Shown: positions 1 through 8,001 of the stretch, one piece after another
Layout of the letters: each line of letters begins with the position of its first letter
Numbering within the stretch: the first letter of the stretch is position 1
Assembly (NCBI GenBank): GCA_003280605.1
Contig: QCEM01000019.1
Location: forward strand, 1-38,674
From: SAR116 cluster bacterium AG-355-O21
Lineage (GTDB): Bacteria; Pseudomonadota; Alphaproteobacteria; Thalassobaculales; Thalassobaculaceae
Reading direction: 5' to 3'
Length of the DNA: 38,674 bases
Made by a program: the position numbers and the translations under genes
The notes under the pieces: model-generated
Seen by the model: the letters and a program-made list of their open reading frames with translations, nothing else
Told to the model about the DNA's origin: nothing
Database searches by the model: none

Positions 1-1
1 T

Positions 2-346
2 CAGTTCATTCACGTTGATACCGAGCGCGCTGCCGCAACACCTTTTGGGACTACCATCGCCCATGGGTTCCTCAGCCTTTCATTGCTGCCGCATCTGAAT
101 GCGGAAATCAGCGTCAAGCCCGAAAATGTTGCCATGCAGATTAATTACGGCCTGAATAAGGTGCGTTTCATCAACCCAGTCAAAGTTGGCAGTGATGTTC
201 GGGTCCGTAATAAAATTCTGTCGATTGAAGAAAAAGGCCCTGGCCGGTTGCTGATCACGACGGAAGTAACAATGGACATAAAAGGCGAAGATCGGCCGGC
301 GTTTATTGCCGAAACATTGACCATGACGGTGCTTGAAGATGGCTAA
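2..346 (+). CDS. MaoC-type (R)-specific enoyl-CoA hydratase, 5' truncated
   Basis: This is the C-terminal part of a MaoC/hydratase-2 family protein; the frame is open to the left edge. Known role of the family: hydration of trans-2-enoyl-CoA to (3R)-hydroxyacyl-CoA through a hot-dog fold. The first codons read QFIHVD, followed by TPFGTTIAHGFLSLSLLP, which matches the hydratase-2 active-site segment in which an Asp and a His are separated by four residues. The His is visible at codon 4, and the catalytic Asp should lie just left of the window. The C-terminal half (VGSDVRVRNKILSIEE and the final strands) is also typical. The gene is followed 46 bp later by an SDR dehydrogenase and then a thiolase, which supports a role in an acyl-CoA degradation or synthesis cycle. 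An internal ATG at 83 lies inside the conserved motif and is not the start. Confidence 0.85.
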   Translation, partial: QFIHVDTERAAATPFGTTIAHGFLSLSLLPHLNAEISVKPENVAMQINYGLNKVRFINPVKVGSDVRVRNKILSIEEKGPGRLLITTEVTMDIKGEDRPAFIAETLTMTVLEDG

Positions 347-392
347 GCATGCCTGCCATATCCGCGCCAAGAGATAGATAAAGGGTAAAAAA

Positions 393-1331
393 ATGACAAT
401 TCGTTACGACGGCCAAGTGGCTATTGTTACCGGTGCCGGCAATGGCCTTGGCCGCTCACATGCGCTAGCCCTCGCCGCCCGTGGCGCAAAGGTTGTGGTC
501 AATGACTTTGGCGGCGCGCTCGACGGCAGTGGCGGCTCAGCCGCAACCGCTGATGGCGTGGTCGCGGAGATTGAAGCTGCCGGCGGCACGGCGCTTGCAA
601 ATGGCGCTGATGTGACCGACCGCGCGGCTGTTGACGCCATGGTCGCCGCAGCCAAAGACGCTTGGGGGCGGGTTGATATTCTGGTCAATAATGCCGGCAT
701 CCTGCGCGATCGGACATTTGCTAAAATGGAAATGGACGACTTTCGTAAAGTCATCGACGTGCATTTAATGGGCAGCGTCAATTGCACCCATGCGGTCTGG
801 CCGTTAATGCGTGAGCAAGCCTATGGACGCATTGTCATGACCAGTTCAGCCAGCGGTCTACACGGTAACTTTGGACAATCGAATTACGGTGCAGCCAAAG
901 CCAGCGTGATTGGTTTGATGAACGTCTTGGTGTTAGAAGGCGAGAAATACAATATTCGCATTAATACGCTGGCACCTTGCGCCGCCACACGCATGACCGA
1001 AGAACTGCTATCCGAACAAGCGCTTGAGTTGTTGGAGCCATCGTCGGTCACACCTGCAGTATTATATCTGGTCGCCAACGAGGCGCCCAATCGCACCATC
1101 ATGGGCGCGGGTGCAGGTAATTATTCAGTCATCGAGATCACCGAAACGGCCGGTAAATGGCTCGCCGATGACGCGCGCACACCAGAGGCAATCGCCGACA
1201 ACTGGGCGGCCATTAGCGATCCTGAAGCACGATTGAACCTGACCAGCGCCAGTGCGCAAACTCAAAATATGCTTGAACAAGCAGCCCACGGCCTTGGCAT
1301 TGATCTTAAACTCCGCGGCTCGATCGCTTAG
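393..1331 (+). CDS. SDR-family (3R)-hydroxyacyl-CoA dehydrogenase-like protein
   Basis: A 312-residue short-chain dehydrogenase/reductase, predicted to oxidise a hydroxyacyl-CoA with NAD(P)+ in the cytoplasm. The Rossmann glycine motif TGAGNGLG is at residues 13-20, NNAG at 99-102, and the catalytic Ser near 151-152 with Tyr165 and Lys169 (YGAAK). Length and features such as the NDFGG segment after strand 2 and the long C-terminal extension resemble the dehydrogenase part of peroxisomal multifunctional enzyme 2 rather than a 250-residue FabG. The start ATG is preceded by AAAGGG at a good distance. The MaoC hydratase upstream and the thiolase downstream complete a three-step set. The family assignment is firm; the exact substrate is inference. 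Confidence 0.88.
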   Translation: MTIRYDGQVAIVTGAGNGLGRSHALALAARGAKVVVNDFGGALDGSGGSAATADGVVAEIEAAGGTALANGADVTDRAAVDAMVAAAKDAWGRVDILVNNAGILRDRTFAKMEMDDFRKVIDVHLMGSVNCTHAVWPLMREQAYGRIVMTSSASGLHGNFGQSNYGAAKASVIGLMNVLVLEGEKYNIRINTLAPCAATRMTEELLSEQALELLEPSSVTPAVLYLVANEAPNRTIMGAGAGNYSVIEITETAGKWLADDARTPEAIADNWAAISDPEARLNLTSASAQTQNMLEQAAHGLGIDLKLRGSIA

Positions 1332-1386
1332 GCCACGCGGCAGATAATACGGCTGAAACTCACTTTTTTAGAACGGGGATTTTATC

Positions 1387-2565
1387 ATGAAAGAAGCTGT
1401 TATCGTTTCCACCGCCCGCACACCTATCGGTAAAGCCTTTCGGGGGGCTTTTAACATGACCAAGGGCGGCGCATTGGGCGGCCACGCGATTTCCCATGCG
1501 GTAGCCAAAGCCGGTATTGATCCCACCGAGGTGGAAGATTGCATCATGGGTTGCGCCTTGCCGCAGGGAACCACGGGTTACAACGTTGGCCGTGTCACGG
1601 CCATTGCCGGCGGCCTGCCGGTCACCACCGCGGGAATGACCATTGATCGGCAATGCTCCTCGGGCATGATGGCAATTGCCACTGCCGCCAAGCAAATCAC
1701 CGAAGACGGCTTTGGGGTGATGGTTGCCGGCGGTTTGGAATCAATTTCTTTGGTGCAGAACGAGCATAACAACCGCTTCATGATGGAAGATGATGTGGTG
1801 CTGTCGCATTCCAAAGACTTTTACATGCCGATGCTGAACACCGCCGAGGTTGTCGCCGCCCGCTATGGAATCAGCCGCGAAGTGATGGATGAGTTTGGCC
1901 TGCAAAGCCAAAATCGTGTTGCCGCTGCCCAAGCCGCCGGCAAATTCGATGATGAGATTGTGCCGATGACCACTGTCAAAGCCATCCAGAACAAAGAAAC
2001 CGGCGCGATATTGCATGAAGACGTGACGATCAGCGCCGATGAGGGCGTGCGGGCTTCAACCCTGGACGGCGTACAAAGCTTGAAGACCGTCATTGAGGGC
2101 GGCAGCATTACCGCCGGTAATGCCTCGCAATTATCTGACGGTGCTTCGGCCTCGGTGGTGATGGATGCTAAACTTGCGGCCCAGAAAGGCCTGCAACCGC
2201 TGGGCATTTATCGCGGCATGGCGGTCGCCGGTTGCGAGCCGGATGAGATGGGCATTGGGCCGGTTTTCGCGGTCCCCAAATTGCTTGACCGACATAGCTT
2301 AAAGATTGACGACATCGGTCTGTGGGAATTGAACGAAGCCTTCGCCGTGCAGGTGCTTTATTGCCGTGATCGTCTGGGCATCGACAATGACAAACTGAAC
2401 GTCAACGGCGGTGCCATTGCGGTCGGTCACCCCTATGGTATGTCCGGGGCACGGCTGGTCGGCCATGCGCTGATCGAAGGCAAGCGGCGCGGCGTCAAAT
2501 ATGTCGTCGTGACCATGTGCATTGGCGGCGGTCAGGGTGCCGCTGGATTGTTCGAGGTTGCCTGA
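1387..2565 (+). CDS. acetyl-CoA acyltransferase (thiolase)
   Basis: A 392-residue thiolase, the usual length for the family. It is expected to cleave 3-ketoacyl-CoA with CoA to acetyl-CoA and a shortened acyl-CoA, or to run the reverse condensation. The nucleophilic Cys90 sits in DRQCSSG, His348 in [10 protein letters not shown], and the second active-site Cys378 in [14 protein letters not shown], so the catalytic triad is complete. It starts 55 bp after the SDR gene, with CGGGGA upstream of the ATG, and is probably co-transcribed with the SDR and the MaoC gene. A hairpin terminator follows. Whether it acts in degradation (FadA-like) or biosynthesis (PhaA/AtoB-like) cannot be told from sequence; the neighbours favour degradation. 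Confidence 0.92.
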   Translation: MKEAVIVSTARTPIGKAFRGAFNMTKGGALGGHAISHAVAKAGIDPTEVEDCIMGCALPQGTTGYNVGRVTAIAGGLPVTTAGMTIDRQCSSGMMAIATAAKQITEDGFGVMVAGGLESISLVQNEHNNRFMMEDDVVLSHSKDFYMPMLNTAEVVAARYGISREVMDEFGLQSQNRVAAAQAAGKFDDEIVPMTTVKAIQNKETGAILHEDVTISADEGVRASTLDGVQSLKTVIEGGSITAGNASQLSDGASASVVMDAKLAAQKGLQPLGIYRGMAVAGCEPDEMGIGPVFAVPKLLDRHSLKIDDIGLWELNEAFAVQVLYCRDRLGIDNDKLNVNGGAIAVGHPYGMSGARLVGHALIEGKRRGVKYVVVTMCIGGGQGAAGLFEVA

Positions 2566-2589
2566 CTTTTTAAGCCGCAAAATCTCAGC

Positions 2590-2617
2590 CGGGCGCGGCA
2601 GATGCTGCGCCCGCTTT
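2590..2617 (+). terminator. Rho-independent terminator after the thiolase gene
   Basis: CGGGCGC at 2590-2596 pairs with GCGCCCG at 2607-2613, the inner bases can extend the stem, and CTTTT follows. It lies between the thiolase gene and the convergent FAH gene, whose stop codon touches the T-run. Confidence 0.6.
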
Positions 2618-3400
2618 TCAGGCTTCGGCGATCACTGAATTGCCAAGCGTGCCGATGCTGCTGATTTCAATCTCACAGAAATCCCCTGGTTGCAGGTTTT
2701 CAGCATCGCCCTCGGTGCCCATCCAAATCACATCCCCTGGATATAAGGTCAGATAACGGGACATGGCGCTGATATAGCGGGCCACCCCAAACAGCATGTG
2801 ATTGGTCGCAAAAGAAATCACTTCTCGGCCATTTAAGCGCACCGTTGTGGTCAGCGCATCTAAGTCAACATCGGTTTCAATCCATGGTCCCATCGGCTTA
2901 AAGCTATCGGTGTTTTTCGCTCGCCAAAAGGTGCGGTCGCCGTTCTGCCAGGTGCGCTCGCTGATGTCATTGCCGATGGTATAGCCAAACACATAATCCA
3001 GGGCCTCGGCCTCGCTGACATGCTTTCCCCGGCGGCCAATAACAGCTACCAATTCACCTTCATATTGAAACAGTTCCGTTGCATCCGCAGGCTTTACAAT
3101 AGGCTCACCGGTTGCAATCAAGGCATTATTGGCACGATAGCCAATATCAGGTTTTTCTGGGATATTTGGCGCGGTGCCGGCAATCCGTGCCTGTTCGATG
3201 ACATGATCAGCATAATTAAAGCCAGCGGCATAAAAAGTCTGTGGCCAAACCGGAACCAGCAGTTTGGCGGTTGCCAGTTCACATTCTGAGGTTGCCGTCC
3301 AGGTACCTGTGATCGGATCGCCATCCCCCAGCAGGATACTGTCCGCCAACACTTGCCCAAAGACAGCCTGGCCGCCCCTATCCACTCGTGCCCAACGCAT
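2618..3400 (-). CDS. fumarylacetoacetate hydrolase (FAH) family protein
   Basis: A 260-residue FAH-fold protein. Members are metal-dependent C-C bond hydrolases, isomerases or decarboxylases acting on acylpyruvate-like compounds. Visible family features are YEGELVAVIGRRG with metal-binding Glu114 and Glu116, GYTIGNDISERTWQ with Asp145, KNTDSFKPMGPW, and DVIWMGTEG near the C terminus. The start chosen is the ATG at 3400 (MRWARVD), which has GAGAGG about 8 bases upstream. A longer reading to 3448 would overlap the preceding gene and lacks such a site. It is the last gene of a minus-strand run GMC, TauD-like, FAH with gaps of 21 and 25 bp. The substrate is unknown. Confidence 0.87.
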   Translation of the reverse strand: MRWARVDRGGQAVFGQVLADSILLGDGDPITGTWTATSECELATAKLLVPVWPQTFYAAGFNYADHVIEQARIAGTAPNIPEKPDIGYRANNALIATGEPIVKPADATELFQYEGELVAVIGRRGKHVSEAEALDYVFGYTIGNDISERTWQNGDRTFWRAKNTDSFKPMGPWIETDVDLDALTTTVRLNGREVISFATNHMLFGVARYISAMSRYLTLYPGDVIWMGTEGDAENLQPGDFCEIEISSIGTLGNSVIAEA

Positions 3401-3425
3401 GGTTTGTCCTCTCTCAGTAATGCCG

Positions 3426-4316
3426 TTAACGAAACCGTGGGTGCGCAAAAACCTGATCGGCCATGACCTGACAGCGCTGCATCATTCGGTGTTGATGAGC
3501 GCCGTAATCTGCAACCGCGTAATGCAGCGTGGCAATATTGTCCCACATCATCAGGTCACCCTCGGTCCAATGATGATCATATAAAAATGCGTCCTGAAGT
3601 TGATGGCGAAATAAGAAGGCCAAAACCGCATCGCTGTCAGCTTTCTCCCAACCATCGATGCAGGCTGCATAACCAGGGTTGGCATAAAGAACTTTTGCAC
3701 CTGAAACTGGATGAACCATCACCGCCGGATGCGAAACAGGGGGTTTTTCCGCGCGTTGTTCAGGTGTTAAGGGTTGCCGATTACTGCCGGGACGAGCCCG
3801 CATACGTTCCCAAAACAAGTTGAAATCATGGGTAATGGTCACCCCATCAAGGCGCTGTTTTAAGGCTGTTGGTAAGGCCTCATAGGCGGCGATCATATCG
3901 GCAAACCGGGTATCGCCAAGGGGCTGACCATGATCATCATGGGGCACCTTGATGGCAAACAGCACGTTGGCGAGCGCAATGGTCGCGCTGTAGGACATAT
4001 CGGTGTGCCAATCTTGCCCGGCATCGGCCAGACCAAGGGGCTTGCCGGCGGCGTCGACCATATTGCTTAAAATCATGATCTCAGGATGTTCACCGGTGGC
4101 ATTGCGATTGGCCACATTCACTTCCAGGGAACCAAAACGGCAGGCAAAGGCCTTTTGCTGCGCGGGGCTCAGATCTTGGTTTGGAAACCGCAACACCCCA
4201 TGGCTAGCCAACGCCGTCAAGATCGTCTCGATTGCCGCATCCGGTAGCGGCTGCGCCAAATCCAGGCCATCGACGGTGGCCCCTAAAACCGCATCATTTG
4301 CAACCACCGTTACCAT
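3426..4316 (-). CDS. TauD/TfdA-family 2-oxoglutarate-dependent dioxygenase
   Basis: A 296-residue Fe(II)/2-oxoglutarate dioxygenase of the taurine/2,4-D dioxygenase family. Members hydroxylate a small substrate, often leading to its cleavage, with release of succinate and CO2. The iron ligands are visible: His104 and Asp106 in DWHTDMSY and the distal His276 in HRMMQR, with downstream Arg for 2-oxoglutarate. The N-terminal GVLRFPNQDLSPAQQ segment is typical. The ATG at 4316 is preferred over a TTG at 4337, since AAAAGGG and AGG lie just upstream of it. The gene sits between a GMC oxidoreductase and an FAH hydrolase and probably shares their transcript. It could act on taurine-like, aromatic-acid or carnitine-type compounds; the sequence does not decide. 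Confidence 0.88.
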   Translation of the reverse strand: MVTVVANDAVLGATVDGLDLAQPLPDAAIETILTALASHGVLRFPNQDLSPAQQKAFACRFGSLEVNVANRNATGEHPEIMILSNMVDAAGKPLGLADAGQDWHTDMSYSATIALANVLFAIKVPHDDHGQPLGDTRFADMIAAYEALPTALKQRLDGVTITHDFNLFWERMRARPGSNRQPLTPEQRAEKPPVSHPAVMVHPVSGAKVLYANPGYAACIDGWEKADSDAVLAFLFRHQLQDAFLYDHHWTEGDLMMWDNIATLHYAVADYGAHQHRMMQRCQVMADQVFAHPRFR

Positions 4317-4337
4317 GACCTGCCCTTTTCTGCGCAA

Positions 4338-5933
4338 TTAACGATTATCGGCCTGAATCATATCGGCAGCCTTTTCGGCTATCATCAGCACCGGTGCATT
4401 GGTATTGCCACTAGTTAAGCGTGGCATCACCGAAGCATCAACAACCCGCAAGCCAGCAACGCCATTGACACACAAACGGCTATCAACCACCGCCTCGGCA
4501 TCATTGCCCATCCGGCAAGTGCCCACCGGGTGATAGACCGTTGCCCCTGTTTTGCGGGCGAAATCAAGCAAGCTTGCATCATCGTCAATACTTGGACCGG
4601 GGGTTAATTCCTCGACCACGAATGGCGCCATGGCGCTTGTTACCATCAGCTCTCGGGCAATTTTCAGACCGGCGATATGTACCTGTTGGTCAACCTGTGT
4701 GGTCAAGAAGTTTGGCTCGATCAGCGGCGGCGCCGTTGCCTCCGGGCGAACCGCATGCACCGAGCCCCGACTTTCCGGGCGGAGTTGGCACGGCCCGATG
4801 GTCAATCCCGGGAAGTCATCGAAGGTGCGTTTATTGGGATCTTTAAAAGTTGCGTGGACAACATGATATTGAATATCAGCGTCCTCAAGATCCGGATGAC
4901 TTTTCACAAAGCCGGCCACCACACCTGCCGGTAACGTCAGCGCACCACGGCGGCCGAAGACATATTTAAAGGCTTCACCGACCAGCGGCAAACCGCGTGT
5001 TAACCGGTTTAGACTAGCAACGTTCTGCAACCGCCAACTGCCCCTTGAGATGTAATGGTCTTGTAAATTTTCGCCAACCGTCGGCCGATCTGCGATCACC
5101 TCGACCCCTAAATCACGCAGTCGCCGGCCATCACCAATGCCCGACAACTCAAGCAGCTGCGGTGATTGAATTGCGCCGGCAGCAAGAATAATCTCCCGGC
5201 GCGCTTTTATGACCCGTGCCTGACCCCGCTGTTGAAAAGCCACAGCAACCGCTCGGCCGTCTTCAATGATCAGTTTATGCACCATCGCTCGGGTTTCAAT
5301 CACGAGATTTTTGCGCTGCTGGCGGATCGGATTGATATAGGCGCTTTTGGCACTGAACCGGCGACCATTTTTCTGGGTCGCCTGAAAATACGTAAACCCT
5401 GCTTGTGTGGCGGCGTTGTAATCATGGTTGGTCGGGTAGCCAAGCTGACCGCCGGCTTCAATAACATTATCCAGCAGCTCATAACGCTCTGTCGGCAGGG
5501 CCACATTAACGGGCCCTTCACCGCCGTGAAAGTCGTCACCACCTGGCTCAAAGCACTCGGTTTTTTTGAAATACGGCAACACCTCGTCAAACGACCAGCC
5601 ACGGCAGCCAAGCTGCGCCCAGGTGTCAAAATCACGGGGCTGACCGCGAACGTAGAGCATGCCGTTAATGGCGCTAGAGCCACCCAAGACCTTGCCGCGT
5701 GGCACCGGGATCGGGCGATTGCCGCTGCTTTCCTGCGGCTCTGTGGAGAACATCCAGTTCACGGCCGGATTGGTCATGGTTTTGATGTAACCAACGGGCA
5801 TGTGAATCCACGGGTTGCGATCTTCCCCGCCAGCTTCCAGTAGGCAGACCGTGGTTTTTGCATCGGCGCTTAAACGATTGGCCAGGACACACCCCGCCGA
5901 CCCCCCGCCAATAATAATATAATCGACGTCCAT
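4338..5933 (-). CDS. GMC-family FAD oxidoreductase, choline dehydrogenase-like
   Basis: A 531-residue glucose-methanol-choline oxidoreductase that would oxidise an alcohol to an aldehyde using FAD. The N-terminal dinucleotide motif GGGSAG is at residues 9-14, followed by LLEAGG. The GMC signature occurs as PRGKVLGGSSAINGMLYVRG. The C-terminal catalytic region has His468 (YHPVGTCRMG) and the Asn pair near 510-512 (TSGNTNAP). Length matches BetA-like proteins, but GMC members with this architecture include alcohol and polyethylene-glycol dehydrogenases, and no betaine aldehyde dehydrogenase or choline transporter is nearby, so choline is not established. It is the first gene of the GMC-TauD-FAH run and has GGGGGA ahead of its ATG. 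Confidence 0.9.
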   Translation of the reverse strand: MDVDYIIIGGGSAGCVLANRLSADAKTTVCLLEAGGEDRNPWIHMPVGYIKTMTNPAVNWMFSTEPQESSGNRPIPVPRGKVLGGSSAINGMLYVRGQPRDFDTWAQLGCRGWSFDEVLPYFKKTECFEPGGDDFHGGEGPVNVALPTERYELLDNVIEAGGQLGYPTNHDYNAATQAGFTYFQATQKNGRRFSAKSAYINPIRQQRKNLVIETRAMVHKLIIEDGRAVAVAFQQRGQARVIKARREIILAAGAIQSPQLLELSGIGDGRRLRDLGVEVIADRPTVGENLQDHYISRGSWRLQNVASLNRLTRGLPLVGEAFKYVFGRRGALTLPAGVVAGFVKSHPDLEDADIQYHVVHATFKDPNKRTFDDFPGLTIGPCQLRPESRGSVHAVRPEATAPPLIEPNFLTTQVDQQVHIAGLKIARELMVTSAMAPFVVEELTPGPSIDDDASLLDFARKTGATVYHPVGTCRMGNDAEAVVDSRLCVNGVAGLRVVDASVMPRLTSGNTNAPVLMIAEKAADMIQADNR

Positions 5934-6230
5934 GACTGTTCCCCCACCCTTGCTTCAGCGACATGCCGTGCAGCCCAACCAAAGCCACTTTAAAAATCGC
6001 CCGCACTCACCTCCGGCACCATGGCCTTGGACCACGCGATGCGTTTTCAAACCGCTTCCTCAAGCGCAAATCAGGCCGGCAACGCCAATTAAGATCTGCG
6101 TTTCTACAACGACAGTGCAGTTTAGCAGGCCGATCCATCAGGTCCAGCCCAGGGCCAGGATAATTTGTTGTCTTCATTTTGGATGCTGCTTGCTCTAGGC
6201 TTTCCCGAGCTAACGCGAAAGGACGAGATC
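5934..6230. other. divergent intergenic region between the GMC operon and the cupin-like gene
   Basis: This stretch of almost 300 bp holds no convincing gene on either strand. It must carry the start signals for two divergent transcripts. A possible plus-strand -35 (TTGTCT, 6168-6173) lies upstream of 6231, but no good -10 element accompanies it, and I see no clear operator or terminator. Confidence 0.4.
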
Positions 6231-6983
6231 ATGGGGCTTCTTACAACAGCAGCAGCGGCGGCGGCATCGCGGCGGCAGGTAAACGTACACGATCAATCCT
6301 ATATGATCAGTGATTATGTTGGTGCCGCACCGCGGCGTGGCGTTTATGTGGCAGGCAACGAAAGCAATGACAACGGCTTGCCGCAAGGCTTCCTTGTTGA
6401 GCAGCCCGCTGGAGCCACCACCCAGCCACATTTTCACATCCACCCACAGTTTCAATTGGTCATCGACGGCAGTGGGGCCCTTGGAAAGCATGCTTTAAGC
6501 CCTTTATCACTGCATTATGTCAATGGCCACACACCATACGGGCCAGTCAGCGCTGGCGCCGATGGGCTGCGATACTTCACACTTCGGCGCTATTGGGACC
6601 CTGGCGCAAAATATATGCCCGCAAGCAAAGATAAGTTGTTGAAGGGGAACCAACGCACCCGGGTTGGCGATATGACGGCATCCACAACTTTCTGTCTTGC
6701 CAATCTCAACACGATTGTCAGCGCCGAGGTGATCGCTGCTGAAGACGATGGTTTAGCTGCTTGGCTTATGCAAGTCGGACCTCAAATGAAGTTTAGGGCG
6801 CCGCTTGCGCCAAGGGGCGATGGTCAATATCATATTGTTGTCGCAGGCAATGTATTATTGCATGGCCAAACATTGGAATGCCTGTCGTGCGGTTTCATTG
6901 AAGCATATGAAAAACAACCGCTTTATCAGGCAACTAATCAGGGTGCGGCAATGATGATTTGCCAATTTCCCAGACCACAATGA
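6231..6983 (+). CDS. cupin-like protein of unknown function
   Basis: A 250-residue protein with a cupin-type metal-binding segment: QPHFHIHPQFQLVIDGSG at about residues 66-83. The His cluster (67, 69, 71) fits the first cupin motif, except that Gln stands where Glu is usual. NGHTPYGPVSAG resembles the second motif. The N terminus is an Ala-rich run with no clear signal peptide. The ATG at 6231 is chosen because AAGGACGAG precedes it; upstream codons to 6165 lack a site and read like non-coding sequence. Divergent from the GMC operon, it could be a sensor or accessory enzyme of that pathway, but this is only context. No specific family was recognised. Confidence 0.7.
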   Translation: MGLLTTAAAAAASRRQVNVHDQSYMISDYVGAAPRRGVYVAGNESNDNGLPQGFLVEQPAGATTQPHFHIHPQFQLVIDGSGALGKHALSPLSLHYVNGHTPYGPVSAGADGLRYFTLRRYWDPGAKYMPASKDKLLKGNQRTRVGDMTASTTFCLANLNTIVSAEVIAAEDDGLAAWLMQVGPQMKFRAPLAPRGDGQYHIVVAGNVLLHGQTLECLSCGFIEAYEKQPLYQATNQGAAMMICQFPRPQ

Positions 6984-7035
6984 TAATTTGTATCAGGGCC
7001 AGGTTGGCGATGCGATTAGCGCGTCATCATAACGA

Positions 7036-7467
7036 TTAGCTTTTAGTAATCATTTCAGCCACCGAATTGGGTGCAATTACTGGCAAGTCAACCGCTTGGG
7101 CGTTTGCTGCTAAGCCGCGCAGGATCGCCTTATTAACCTCAATCAGGTCATTTATGTCGCCATCGTTAGTATCGAGGATGGTGCCTGTTTCTTTAGTCAC
7201 CCAAATGCCCAAGCTGACGATATTAGAACGAAGTTCTTCCGGAAACGGATTACTTGCTAAACCGGAATCATGAATAAACAGATCCCAGACTTTCTGATTC
7301 CAGGTTATTGCATCGACCACTTTGGCCATTTTAATTGGGTCAGAGAATGCCGCTTCCATTAGTGGTTCACACTCAATGAGGGCAGCTGTGACCTGGCCTA
7401 ATAAGCGATACTCCTTATCGCGCTGAGATTCTGTTTGCGTCGCTGTATTCCGATAAGCGCTGTACAT
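7036..7467 (-). CDS. flaF: flagellar biosynthesis regulator FlaF
   Basis: A 143-residue protein matching FlaF in length, composition and place. FlaF is known in alphaproteobacteria as a flagellin-secretion and assembly factor that works together with FlbT. Visible features are the N-terminal MYSAYRNTATQT and the conserved ITWNQKVWDLF and FPEELRSNIVSLGIWV segments. The gene starts 9 bp after the flbT stop, and its ribosome site GAGGTGA overlaps that stop, so the two are probably translationally coupled. It is the last gene of the flagellin-flbT-flaF set, convergent with the cupin-like gene. Confidence 0.92.
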   Translation of the reverse strand: MYSAYRNTATQTESQRDKEYRLLGQVTAALIECEPLMEAAFSDPIKMAKVVDAITWNQKVWDLFIHDSGLASNPFPEELRSNIVSLGIWVTKETGTILDTNDGDINDLIEVNKAILRGLAANAQAVDLPVIAPNSVAEMITKS

Positions 7468-7476
7468 TTCATCACC

Positions 7477-7875
7477 TCAAACTTCGTCATAATTTAAAAG
7501 TTCTTTTTCATATTTTATCAAAGAACGGCACGTTTTTAGGGCCCGATAATACCGTTTAGAGTGAACCTCGTCGACGATATGCAGAAGCGCTCGGCGGACA
7601 TCTGCAAAGGTCGTAGCATTCATGAATTCTTCAATAAATTCCATAAGCCTAGGCTTGTAGTCATTGCCCTCGTCACCATCCAGGTACATAAGCAGAATCA
7701 TGAAGTAGATCCTTTTGGCAGGCGTATTAGCCTCCTCCTCTTGCATAATGTCCTTTTCTAGCAGAATCATCGCTTCATTCTGCAGGACCAAAGACGCGCC
7801 CTTACTGCCGGCGACCATAACAGCCCCGTTGACTACAAATTTTTCACCTGACTTTACGTTAATTTTTAAAGGCAT
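7477..7875 (-). CDS. flbT: flagellin post-transcriptional regulator FlbT
   Basis: A 132-residue FlbT protein. In Caulobacter FlbT binds the 5' leader of flagellin mRNA and destabilises it when hook assembly is incomplete; in other alphaproteobacteria it can act positively. The N-terminal MPLKINVKSGEKFVVNGAVM, the middle AKRIYFMILLMYLDG and the C-terminal YYRALKTCRSLIKYE are characteristic. The gene lies between flagellin and flaF. No clear Shine-Dalgarno precedes its ATG (the upstream bases read CCTTTGCCCC), and a 7-bp hairpin lies 24-41 bp upstream of the start codon, so translation may be weak or controlled. A terminator separates it from flagellin. Confidence 0.93.
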   Translation of the reverse strand: MPLKINVKSGEKFVVNGAVMVAGSKGASLVLQNEAMILLEKDIMQEEEANTPAKRIYFMILLMYLDGDEGNDYKPRLMEFIEEFMNATTFADVRRALLHIVDEVHSKRYYRALKTCRSLIKYEKELLNYDEV

Positions 7876-7898
7876 GGGGCAAAGGTTCGCATTTTCGG

Positions 7899-7916
7899 CA
7901 AGGCTGTCAAGCCTTG
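7899..7916 (-). repeat. inverted repeat in the flbT leader
   Basis: CAAGGCT and AGCCTTG form a perfect 7-bp stem with a 4-base loop, 24-41 bp upstream of the flbT ATG. No T-run follows on either strand, so it is not an intrinsic terminator. It may be an RNA structure or a protein-binding palindrome. Confidence 0.5.
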
Positions 7917-7935
7917 TTGTTCGCTATAATTCGTG

Positions 7936-7968
7936 AAAAAGCGGTGGCGCGACTGATGCCGCACCACC
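7936..7968 (-). terminator. Rho-independent terminator of the flagellin gene
   Basis: On the minus strand GGTGGTGCG pairs with CGCGCCACC over 9 bp (one G-U pair) around an 8-base loop, and GCTTTTT follows. It lies 34 bp after the flagellin stop codon. This makes the abundant flagellin mRNA mostly monocistronic, with flbT-flaF expressed by read-through or separately. Confidence 0.8.
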
Positions 7969-8001
7969 ACAGTTGTTTACAAAGCGCGAGTTTCCTCAGT
8001 A

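Noticed and set aside
5166-5843. A 225-codon plus-strand open frame inside the GMC gene
   Set aside because: It is antisense to a clearly conserved enzyme and its product resembles no family.
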